A stretch of 11,780 bases of DNA from Sphingomonadales bacterium. GTDB lineage: Bacteria > Pseudomonadota > Alphaproteobacteria > Sphingomonadales > Sphingomonadaceae. Shown piece by piece: positions 1 through 5,886 of this stretch. The notes beneath the pieces were generated by a model, which made no database searches, was not told the DNA's origin, and saw nothing but the letters and a program-made list of their open reading frames with translations. The DNA is taken from contig JAGWVC010000116.1 in NCBI GenBank assembly GCA_018971065.1, forward strand, positions 1 through 11,780, given 5' to 3'. Position 1 is the stretch's first letter, and each line of letters starts with the position of its first letter. Made by a program: the position numbers and the translations under genes.

Positions 1-609
1 GAAATCGTAACTGCCGGTGCCGCGCAGCCCCAGCACGTTCCAGTTGCCGTGGAACGTGGCGGTGGCGCGCGGGGCAAAGCCGATCAACATGCGCGGCAGG
101 CCGTGCGGCCGCGGGACCGGTCCGCCCGCGTCATGGACGACATAGCCGCCCACCAGCCATTCCGCTTCCGGGCAGCCGCTGCCGAACGCAAACCGCCCGG
201 AGATGCGCCAGCCGTCGCCCTCGCGCACCGCCTTGCCGGTCGGCGCGGCCTGACCTGCGCAGATTGCCCGGGCACCCGGCCGATAGATCGCCGCGATTGC
301 CTGCGGCCCCAGCATCGCGCCGGAGACCGCGCCAGCGGTCATCACCGCGCCGGCATACCAGCCGGCCGAGCCGTCGTGGTACGCGATCTCGCGGATCGTC
401 GCGATCAGCGTCGCCGCATCGGCTTCCGCGCCGCCCAGTTCGCGCGGCACCATCAGGCCCAGCAGGCCCTGGCGATGCAGCGCGGCCACCACGTCACCGG
501 ATACTTCCGTCGCCGCCTCGTCGGCCGCCGCTGCCGCATCGATCAGTCCGCCCAGCCGCCGGGCGCGATCGATCGGTCCGTCGTTTTCCACCTGCGCCGC
601 AGTCGCCAT
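1..609 (-). CDS. Acyl-CoA dehydrogenase-fold flavoprotein, N-terminal part (truncated by window edge)
   Basis: The reading frame is open from an ATG at 607-609 to the window edge, giving 203 residues with no stop, so the C-terminal half lies outside. Visible motifs are LMVPRELGG (residues 52-60), a GSAGW turn (80-84), the flavin-pocket stretch GWRISGRFAFGSGC (133-146) and GLRGTGSYDF (194-203). These are typical of the acyl-CoA dehydrogenase superfamily. The GSGC/RGTGS combination recalls the reduced-flavin-dependent monooxygenase branch (HsaA/DszC-like) as much as true acyl-CoA dehydrogenases. That choice is inference, because the catalytic base region is not in the window. A Shine-Dalgarno-like GGAAGG lies 8 nt before the ATG. 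The gene diverges from the TonB receptor gene across a 198-bp control region, which suggests shared regulation and a catabolic role for whatever the receptor imports. Confidence 0.85.
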   Translation of the reverse strand, partial: MATAAQVENDGPIDRARRLGGLIDAAAAADEAATEVSGDVVAALHRQGLLGLMVPRELGGAEADAATLIATIREIAYHDGSAGWYAGAVMTAGAVSGAMLGPQAIAAIYRPGARAICAGQAAPTGKAVREGDGWRISGRFAFGSGCPEAEWLVGGYVVHDAGGPVPRPHGLPRMLIGFAPRATATFHGNWNVLGLRGTGSYDF

Positions 610-684
610 CCGCCATCCCTTCCGGTTTTGTGCATCGTCGGGTGGCGGGCGCCCGCTGTGAAGCGACAATTCGGCGCTGACAAT

Positions 685-705
685 TGACCGCAAGGGAATC
701 GGTCA
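685..705. promoter_or_regulatory. Operator-like dyad 1 (GACCG-N9-CGGTC)
   Basis: GACCG at 686-690 and CGGTC at 700-704 form an inverted repeat with a 9-bp spacer. The flanking T685/A705 extends each arm to 6 bp. An identical core dyad with the same spacer follows 23 bp downstream. Both sit between the divergent flavoprotein and receptor genes, where a dimeric repressor or activator would be expected to bind. No regulator gene is visible in the window, so the binding protein is unknown. Confidence 0.45.
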
Positions 706-707
706 CG

Positions 708-728
708 GGACCGAGACTAGGCCGGTCC
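708..728. promoter_or_regulatory. Operator-like dyad 2 (GACCG-N9-CGGTC)
   Basis: GACCG at 709-713 and CGGTC at 723-727 repeat the arms and the 9-bp spacing of the dyad at 685-705. G708/C728 extends the arms to 6 bp. The 23-bp offset is about two helical turns, which would place two bound dimers on nearly the same DNA face. The spacer bases differ between the copies, so the arms are the shared part. Confidence 0.45.
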
Positions 729-744
729 AGTCAACCCCGGCAAA

Positions 745-774
745 TTGACTGCACCGTCGCATTCGTCCGACACT
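745..774 (+). promoter_or_regulatory. Possible sigma-70-type promoter for the TonB receptor gene
   Basis: TTGACT at 745-750 matches the -35 consensus in five of six positions. With an 18-bp spacer the -10 position is GACACT at 769-774, a weak match. It lies about 34 bp before the chosen receptor start and just downstream of the paired dyads, so factors bound there would sit upstream of RNA polymerase. The weak -10 keeps confidence low. Confidence 0.3.
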
Positions 775-807
775 GGGCGCACAACAATGGGATCAGGGAG
801 AGGGTCC

Positions 808-3285
808 ATGCTTATGAAATCGTTGCTCATGGCCGGTGCCGGGCTGTCCGTCGCGCTGGCCTGGTCGGTTCCGGCACTCGCCGCGCCCGCTGCCCCCGCC
901 GCTGCCGAAGCGCAGCCCGGTGCCGGCGAAATCATCGTCAGCGCTCGCAAGCGCCAGGAATCGATCCTCAAGGTGCCGGTGGTGGAATCGGTGATCACCT
1001 CCGACACGATCGCCAAGGCCGCGATCGTCGATGTCGGCGGCGTCACCCGCAACATCCCCGGCCTTGTCATCGGCGGCAACGTCCTCACCGTCGGCGCCCA
1101 GATCAGCCTGCGCGGCGTCGGCACCTCGACGCTGGATGCCGGTGTCGACCAGTCGGTCTCGCTGAACATCGACGGCCTTCAGTTCAGCCAGGGCGCCACC
1201 TACAGCGTCGGCCTGTTCGACCTGGCGCAGGTGGAAGTGCTGAAAGGCCCGCAGGCGCTGTTCTTCGGCAAGAATTCGCCGGGCGGCGTCGTCGCCATGC
1301 GCACCAACGATCCGGGCAAGAGCCTGGAAGTGATCGCCAGCCAGAGCTATGAATTCTACGCCCGCGAGAAGCGCACCGAACTGATCGTCTCCGGCCCGGT
1401 CACCGACACGCTGGGCGTGCGGCTTGCCGGCATGTATTCCGACGATGACGGCTACTTCCTGAACAAGGCCACCGCCCAGCCGGGCACCGGCGCCGTCACC
1501 CCCGATCCGCGCTGGGGCCGCAACAACGAATATATCATTCGCGGCACCGTGGTGTGGAAGCCCACCGACCAGATCACCTCGCGGTTCAAGATCAACCATT
1601 CGCGGTTGAAGACCGATGGCGTCGGCTCGCCGCTCGGTTCGTGTCCCGATGGCGCGGCGCTGCCCGCCGCGGCGCAGGTGCTTCACCCCGGCCTGCAACT
1701 CATCAACCCGAATGACAACTGCAAGGTCGATCGCAACGTCTACATCGTCGATGTCTCGCCCGCCGCGTTCAACGACGTGCGCAACGGCGGCCACCCCTAC
1801 ATGCGCTATCTGCAGACCTTCGGCACCTGGGAACTGAACTATCGCCCGGCGTCGGACATCAACGTCACCAACACCGCCGGCTACTTCAAGACCACGGTCG
1901 ATGGCTTCATCAACGGCGTCAACTCGGGCTATGCCGGGCCGACGCTGATTGCCGACAACCACTTCACCCGCCACGACATCACCGAGGAACTGCGCATCGA
2001 GTCCGACTACAAGGACAAGCCGCTGAACTGGATGGTCGGCGGCTATTACCAGAACGCGCGCGTGCGCAACCGCGTCGTGGTCAACGGCAACAACCTCTAC
2101 ACCACCGACATCCTGGCGGGCCTCGGCATTCCGGTGCTGCCGGTGCCGTTCCTGTTCGCGGGCTTCAAGGGCGTCAACGACGTCCACATCGAATCGATCT
2201 CGGGCTTCGGCCAGCTCCGCTGGAAGCCGGCCGAGACGCTCGAAGTCGCGGTTGGCGCCCGCTACACCGACGAGCGCCGCCACGATGACGCGTACTCGAA
2301 GGCTTCGATGTACGCGACCCCGGTGGCGATCAGCATCGCCAAGCCCGACCTCAAGTCGTCGAACGTCTCGCCCGAAGTCACCATCACCTACACCCCCACC
2401 GACAACATGACCGTGTTCGGCGCGTTCAAGCAGGGCTACAAGTCGGGCTCGTTCATCCTCACCTCGCCGCCCAGCGCCGGCAAGGACATCTCGTTCGGCG
2501 ACGAGAAGGTCACCGGCGGCGAACTGGGTGCGAAATGGCGCAGCGAGGACCGCGCGCTGAACGTCAACACCGCGTTCTACTACTACAAGTACGAAGGCCT
2601 CCAGGTCGGCGCCAACACCATTAACCCCACCACCGGCAACACCGAGATCAAGACCGTCAACGCCGCCTCAGCCAAGGTCTATGGCGTCGATTTCGACCTG
2701 AACTACCGCCCGCCCTCGGTGCAGAACCTGTCGCTGCGGCTGGCCATCAACTGGAACCACGGCCGCTTCGGCGATTTCAAGAACGCCACCTGCGATACCG
2801 GCCAGACCATCAGCCAGGGCTGCAACCTCACCGTCAACGGCTCGCCCGCGCGCGATCTTTCGGGCACCCGCCTGCCGCGCGCGGCGGACTGGATGATCAA
2901 CGGCGGCTTCGATTACGATCTGCCGATGGGCGACAAGCACACGCTGTCGCTGGGCTCCAGTCTGCAATACTCGTCGAAGTACACCACCGCGCTGGGTGAA
3001 CGCACCGACATCATGCAGAACGCCTTCGCCAAGCTCAACGCCAGCCTGACCTACAAGGCCAACGACGGCGCCTACGAGTTCTCGCTGATCGCCAACAACC
3101 TGACCAACAAGTTCACCACCGGCAACTGCACGCTGTTCGACGCGGCCGGTGGCAACGTGCTGGCCGCCTCTGCCCCCGGTCTCGCCGTCTCGCCGATCGG
3201 CCAGCCCGAAGCGGCCTGCATTCCCGACTACGGCCGGCAGATCTACGTCAAGCTGACGCTGCGCCCGATGGGCCTGCTGCGGTGA
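808..3285 (+). CDS. TonB-dependent outer-membrane receptor
   Basis: This 825-residue protein is predicted to be an outer-membrane beta-barrel that imports a substrate using energy from TonB-ExbBD. Residues 1-26 form a signal peptide ending ALA before APAAP. EIIVSA (41-46) is the likely TonB box. The plug domain follows, with SLRGVGTSTLD (100-110), NIDGLQFSQG (120-129) and the hallmark VEVLKGPQALFFGKNSPGG (142-160). Barrel strands fill the rest, including FKQGYKSGSF. The length is normal for the family. The frame is open back to a TTG at 745, but the ATG at 808 has a GGGAGAGGG ribosome site just upstream and begins the signal peptide; an ATG at 814 is also possible. All six cysteines fall in three close pairs (279/305, 662/672, 774/804), probably in surface loops. 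The C-terminus continues past the last strand (IYVKLTL) with a short tail ending in Arg instead of the usual aromatic residue. The substrate cannot be read from sequence. Confidence 0.95.
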   Translation: MLMKSLLMAGAGLSVALAWSVPALAAPAAPAAAEAQPGAGEIIVSARKRQESILKVPVVESVITSDTIAKAAIVDVGGVTRNIPGLVIGGNVLTVGAQISLRGVGTSTLDAGVDQSVSLNIDGLQFSQGATYSVGLFDLAQVEVLKGPQALFFGKNSPGGVVAMRTNDPGKSLEVIASQSYEFYAREKRTELIVSGPVTDTLGVRLAGMYSDDDGYFLNKATAQPGTGAVTPDPRWGRNNEYIIRGTVVWKPTDQITSRFKINHSRLKTDGVGSPLGSCPDGAALPAAAQVLHPGLQLINPNDNCKVDRNVYIVDVSPAAFNDVRNGGHPYMRYLQTFGTWELNYRPASDINVTNTAGYFKTTVDGFINGVNSGYAGPTLIADNHFTRHDITEELRIESDYKDKPLNWMVGGYYQNARVRNRVVVNGNNLYTTDILAGLGIPVLPVPFLFAGFKGVNDVHIESISGFGQLRWKPAETLEVAVGARYTDERRHDDAYSKASMYATPVAISIAKPDLKSSNVSPEVTITYTPTDNMTVFGAFKQGYKSGSFILTSPPSAGKDISFGDEKVTGGELGAKWRSEDRALNVNTAFYYYKYEGLQVGANTINPTTGNTEIKTVNAASAKVYGVDFDLNYRPPSVQNLSLRLAINWNHGRFGDFKNATCDTGQTISQGCNLTVNGSPARDLSGTRLPRAADWMINGGFDYDLPMGDKHTLSLGSSLQYSSKYTTALGERTDIMQNAFAKLNASLTYKANDGAYEFSLIANNLTNKFTTGNCTLFDAAGGNVLAASAPGLAVSPIGQPEAACIPDYGRQIYVKLTLRPMGLLR

Positions 3286-3313
3286 ACACGCCCCGGCGCT
3301 GACCGGAAACCCG

Positions 3314-3350
3314 AAGGCGCGGGAGGAACCCCCTCCCGCGCTTTCGTTTT
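3314..3350 (+). terminator. Intrinsic terminator after the TonB receptor gene
   Basis: A perfect 10-bp stem, GCGCGGGAGG (3317-3326) with CCTCCCGCGC (3332-3341), encloses a 5-nt loop and is followed by TTTCGTTTT. AAG before and TTT after can lengthen the stem to 13 pairs. It lies 29 bp after the receptor stop codon and only 12 bp before the VOC gene start, so it would end most receptor transcripts. The VOC gene would then depend on read-through or on a promoter not recognised here. Confidence 0.85.
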
Positions 3351-3362
3351 GGGAGAGACGCG

Positions 3363-3854
3363 ATGAACCTCAGGGGCCACTACCAGAACGCCTATCTGAC
3401 GCACGATCTCGATCACACCCTGGCCGCCGTCGATGCCCGCTATGGCAAGGTGGACTGGATCGTGTTCGAGCCGGACATGGTGCTTCAGGCGCCCGATGGC
3501 CCCAAGCACGCCAGCGTCCGCGCCGCGCTGGGCTGGCACGGCGGGCTGCAACTCGAATTCATCCAGCCCACCAAAGGCTGGTCGCTGCACTACGATCCGT
3601 TCCTCCCGGCCGACCGCAGCGATCCCACCCCGCGCTTCCACCACATCGCCGTCCGCCGCGAAAACCTCGCCGACATGCGCGCCGAAATCGCCGCGCTGGG
3701 CCTGCCACTGGCGTTCGAGGGCGAAGTGCCCGGGGTGATGGTGTTCATCTACCTCGACGCCCGCGCCACGCTGGGCCACTACCTCGAATACCTCTGGGCC
3801 ACCCCCGAGGGCTGGGCGATGCAGGGCTGGCCCGAAGGGCGGCCGGTCTGGTAG
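3363..3854 (+). CDS. VOC-superfamily (glyoxalase/dioxygenase fold) protein
   Basis: This 163-residue protein has the length and two-module layout of the vicinal oxygen chelate family. Module one starts at YQNAYLTHDLD (7-17) and ends near LQLEFIQP (62-69). Module two starts at FHHIAV (92-97) and ends at GHYLEYLW (138-145). By position the metal ligands would be Gln8, Glu65, His94 and Glu142, the Gln-Glu-His-Glu pattern known from glyoxalase I. This alignment was made by eye. The role could be glyoxalase-like, isomerase, or ring cleavage of a catabolic intermediate, and it cannot be fixed further. GGGAGAG at 3351-3357 is the ribosome site, 5 nt before the ATG. The gene follows the TonB receptor in the same direction but beyond a strong terminator, so its expression may be set separately. 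Confidence 0.82.
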   Translation: MNLRGHYQNAYLTHDLDHTLAAVDARYGKVDWIVFEPDMVLQAPDGPKHASVRAALGWHGGLQLEFIQPTKGWSLHYDPFLPADRSDPTPRFHHIAVRRENLADMRAEIAALGLPLAFEGEVPGVMVFIYLDARATLGHYLEYLWATPEGWAMQGWPEGRPVW

Positions 3855-3931
3855 CAACGGCCAGCCGCAGTTTGTTCCCTTCTTGACCCGTCCCGCCCGC
3901 GCCAGGGCTATCGCCTTTGAAAAATCCGCCC

Positions 3932-3952
3932 GTCCTGAGCATGTCGAAGGAC
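3932..3952. repeat. Short palindromic dispersed repeat (GTCCTGAGC...TCGAAGGAC type)
   Basis: GTCCT (3932-3936) pairs with AGGAC (3948-3952) around a GAGCATGTCGA centre. This matches, with small changes, a very common intergenic repeat of alphaproteobacteria and other GC-rich bacteria, usually seen as TTCGACAGGCTCAGGAC. The match is by recall of the motif. Such repeats often sit downstream of genes, as this one does after the VOC gene. Confidence 0.6.
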
Positions 3953-4075
3953 TGTCCTTTTCTTGGCCTTGCACGCTGACGCCGTAGTATCGGAAAGGGC
4001 CTCCGGGCAGGGGAGGACGGATGCACGTGAAGCCCCCACCAGTCGCTCCGCGATCCGGAAGAACAAGAGGAAAAT

Positions 4076-4096
4076 GCGAGGGGGTCACCCCCTCGC
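4076..4096. repeat. 21-bp perfect palindrome in gene-free stretch
   Basis: GCGAGGGGGT (4076-4085) and ACCCCCTCGC (4087-4096) are exact reverse complements around a single C at 4086. As RNA it could form a stem of about 8 pairs with a small loop, but there is no U-tract on either side, so it is a poor intrinsic terminator. It is more likely part of a dispersed repeat. Confidence 0.5.
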
Positions 4097-4203
4097 GCTC
4101 CCGATACCCTTTGCGTCGCTCGTCGCTCCGGCGTCAATTCAGGCTGGCCAGCGTCCGGTTTCAGGATAGCCATCCGCTTCGCGGAATGGCGGGAATGGGG
4201 TGG

Positions 4204-4545
4204 TTAACGGACGTAGTGCCTAAACGCACCGTTTGCACACTTACGCAGATAATCGATCATTTCATCGGCCAGAGGGTTCGTCGACCGAACAAGGATAGTC
4301 CGTCGCGGCCCATCATGCATGATTTGCACATTTATGCCGTTGTAGGTCTGGAATGTCTTGCCCACACGAGTCCTGTTGGATGGGAAAAAGCGCGGAAATG
4401 CACCCTGCCAGTTCTGGCTGACGCACATCGCGAGTACTTCCTCTCCTTCATCAGAATGAAGTTCCAGTTTGAACTGGTCCTTACGATCCCCAGAGCAGCC
4501 GCACAGTGTCATGCAGATGGCGAAGCTAGCGAAATACGGGCGCAT
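4204..4545 (-). CDS. Small predicted lipoprotein, function unknown
   Basis: The predicted product has 113 residues. It begins with a short hydrophobic segment, MRPYFASFAICMTLCGC, in which LCGC resembles a lipobox with Cys17 as the lipidated residue. It would then be a periplasmic or outer-membrane-facing lipoprotein; the Cys at -2 is unusual. The rest is a soluble domain of about 95 residues that I do not recognise. There is no clear Shine-Dalgarno before the ATG. GC is about 52% by hand count, well below the neighbouring genes, and repeat-like DNA lies on one side, so the gene may have been acquired recently. It points the same way as the sulfotransferase operon but 154 bp beyond it, so co-transcription is possible but not shown. 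The lipoprotein start and atypical composition favour a real gene. Confidence 0.55.
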   Translation of the reverse strand: MRPYFASFAICMTLCGCSGDRKDQFKLELHSDEGEEVLAMCVSQNWQGAFPRFFPSNRTRVGKTFQTYNGINVQIMHDGPRRTILVRSTNPLADEMIDYLRKCANGAFRHYVR

Positions 4546-4699
4546 TATTGGACTGTATCAGCTGTGTCGGATGTCCGAAACTGGGTCGAAAGCCGCCACG
4601 CCCCTACTTTCCGCGAACGCGTGAAAGCGGACGATCGCCGTTCAGCTGTAAGAGGAGCGTTCTTAGGTTTCCCGTCAACCCGCTTGCCCGTCGCGCGCC
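4546..4699. other. Intergenic segment between lipoprotein and sulfotransferase genes
   Basis: These 154 bp hold no convincing ORF. Short GTCCG/GCGGAC words (for example 4570-4574 and 4628-4633) recur in partly inverted form. No T-rich hairpin follows the sulfotransferase stop. A promoter for the lipoprotein gene would have to lie here, but none is clear. Confidence 0.4.
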
Positions 4700-5878
4700 C
4701 TACATCCCCCGCCACGCTTCCGCGATCGGTCCGAACGCCGCTTCCACCTTGCCCTTGCTCCAGCCGTAATCCTCCAGCGAATAGCCATACGAACCCAGCT
4801 TGTGGCGCGGGTTGTCGATGTCCCACTGCCGCATCGCCGCTTCGCCCTGTTCGGTCCACGGCAGCCCGGCCAGCGCATACACCTCCCGCGCCACCGACAG
4901 GCCATCGTTCACGCAGGTGCTGTAGCTCGCCTCGACGATCCGGCAGGCATCCCCCAGTTCGGCGCGCTGGCGCTGGTAGCGGTTCAGCTCGTACGCCCAG
5001 TATTCCACCGTCTCGTCGGCATAACGCTTCGGGTCCGGATCATCGAGCGAGTTGACCATGATCTCGCCCATCATCCGCATCGACGAGCCCATCGTCGTCG
5101 CCAGATCGCGCTGCGAGATCACGAAGGTGGCTTGCGGAAACACGCGCAGCATGTCCGCCACTTCGCCGGTGTGGCCGGGGTTCTTCAGCAGCCACGGTCC
5201 TTTCCGCCCGCCCTGCTGCCATTGCAGGTATTGCAGCATCTTCTTCAGGAACCCCAGCGGTTTGCTGCGGTCCACCCCGCGCGCCCACTCCAGGAACTGC
5301 GCATCGGGCGCGGTGATGTATTGCATCACGTAATCGAAGTTTGCCAGCGGCACGAAGCTGGACTCGTCCGCCTCCTTCGCCGCGAATTCGTGCATCTTCT
5401 GATAGCTCTCGCCGGTGTTGGTCACCGCCCCCATCATCGCCGCCGCCCATTCGATGCGCTTGTGCGATTGCCCGCGTTCCTCGCCGGGGAACGGCGCCGG
5501 GTTCCACATCATCCACGCCGGCGTCGCCTGCAAGGCCGGGTCGGCGGACAGGAAGCGTTGCAGCTTGGTGGTGCCGCTGCGCGGCAGGCCCAGCACGACG
5601 ATCGGGTCGTCCACCACCTCGTCCAGAATCTCGGGATGCCGCGCCACATCGGCCTCGTAGCGCAGCCGGTTGACCAGCCAGCGCAGCGAGTTGGCGTGCA
5701 TCCCCTGCAACCCGCGCACCGACAGGTCGAGCCGGGTGGGGATTTCCAGCACTTTCGCCAGATTGGGCAGGAAACTTTCGTCGGCGAACGAAGTCGCCCC
5801 GGTTCCCGCCTCGGCAAAGGCCGCGTCCAGCAGTGGCCCCATCTCCAGCGCGCGGCGCAGCGATTGCTTGTCTTCCAT
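4700..5878 (-). CDS. Sulfotransferase family protein (PAPS-dependent)
   Basis: This 392-residue protein is predicted to transfer sulfate from PAPS to a hydroxyl or amine of a small molecule in the cytoplasm. The phosphosulfate-binding loop VLGLPRSGTTKLQRFL spans 95-110. The second nucleotide-binding element, FVISQRDLATTMGS (252-265), supplies Arg257 and Ser265, the expected 3'-phosphate contacts. LLKNPGHTG (230-238) and the C-terminal HKLGSYGYSLEDYGWS (359-374) fit the bacterial Sulfotransfer_3-type family. The ATG at 5878 is preceded by GAGGG and lies 8 bp after the upstream gene's stop codon. A frame extending much further upstream is only the antisense-free shadow of that gene. It is last in the SDR-SDR-unknown-sulfotransferase operon, which suggests sulfation of an alcohol made or consumed by the SDRs. 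Related proteins act on steroids, phenols, lipids or glycans, so the acceptor is open. Confidence 0.9.
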   Translation of the reverse strand: MEDKQSLRRALEMGPLLDAAFAEAGTGATSFADESFLPNLAKVLEIPTRLDLSVRGLQGMHANSLRWLVNRLRYEADVARHPEILDEVVDDPIVVLGLPRSGTTKLQRFLSADPALQATPAWMMWNPAPFPGEERGQSHKRIEWAAAMMGAVTNTGESYQKMHEFAAKEADESSFVPLANFDYVMQYITAPDAQFLEWARGVDRSKPLGFLKKMLQYLQWQQGGRKGPWLLKNPGHTGEVADMLRVFPQATFVISQRDLATTMGSSMRMMGEIMVNSLDDPDPKRYADETVEYWAYELNRYQRQRAELGDACRIVEASYSTCVNDGLSVAREVYALAGLPWTEQGEAAMRQWDIDNPRHKLGSYGYSLEDYGWSKGKVEAAFGPIAEAWRGM

Positions 5879-5886
5879 GAGCACCC

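Larger units (their letters stand above)
3855..4203. other. Gene-free stretch with repeat-like DNA
   Basis: No convincing gene is seen here. It holds a short dispersed-repeat-like palindrome (3932-3952), a perfect 10-bp inverted repeat (4076-4096) and a hairpin GCCATCCGC-TTC-GCGGAATGGC (4169-4190) that could fold beyond the lipoprotein gene stop. Reading frames crossing the stretch show low-complexity, Arg/Pro/Ser-rich translations typical of non-coding GC-rich DNA. From memory, the 4015-4195 segment resembles intergenic repeats seen in sphingomonads; this was not checked. Confidence 0.5.

Noticed and set aside
745..807. Longer TonB receptor start at TTG 745 or ATG 787
   Set aside because: Neither has a ribosome site, and both would put about 20 or 7 polar residues before the signal peptide; ATG 808 has GGGAGAGGG just upstream.
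793..2283. 496-residue open frame on the minus strand
   Set aside because: It is antisense to the clear TonB receptor gene; its translation is rich in Asp/Val/Gly/Ala/Arg repeats typical of reverse frames in GC-rich genes, with no domain.
3243..4088. 281-residue frame on the minus strand
   Set aside because: It runs antisense through the receptor end, the terminator and the whole VOC gene, and has no family features.
3745..4173. 142-residue frame on the minus strand
   Set aside because: The translation is Arg/Pro/Ser/Gly-rich and includes the FDMLRTGG word produced by the dispersed repeat; it overlaps the VOC gene.
4021..5055. 344-residue frame on the plus strand
   Set aside because: It crosses repeat DNA, the antisense of the lipoprotein gene and the sulfotransferase end, and turns into low-complexity Arg/Pro/Ser sequence.
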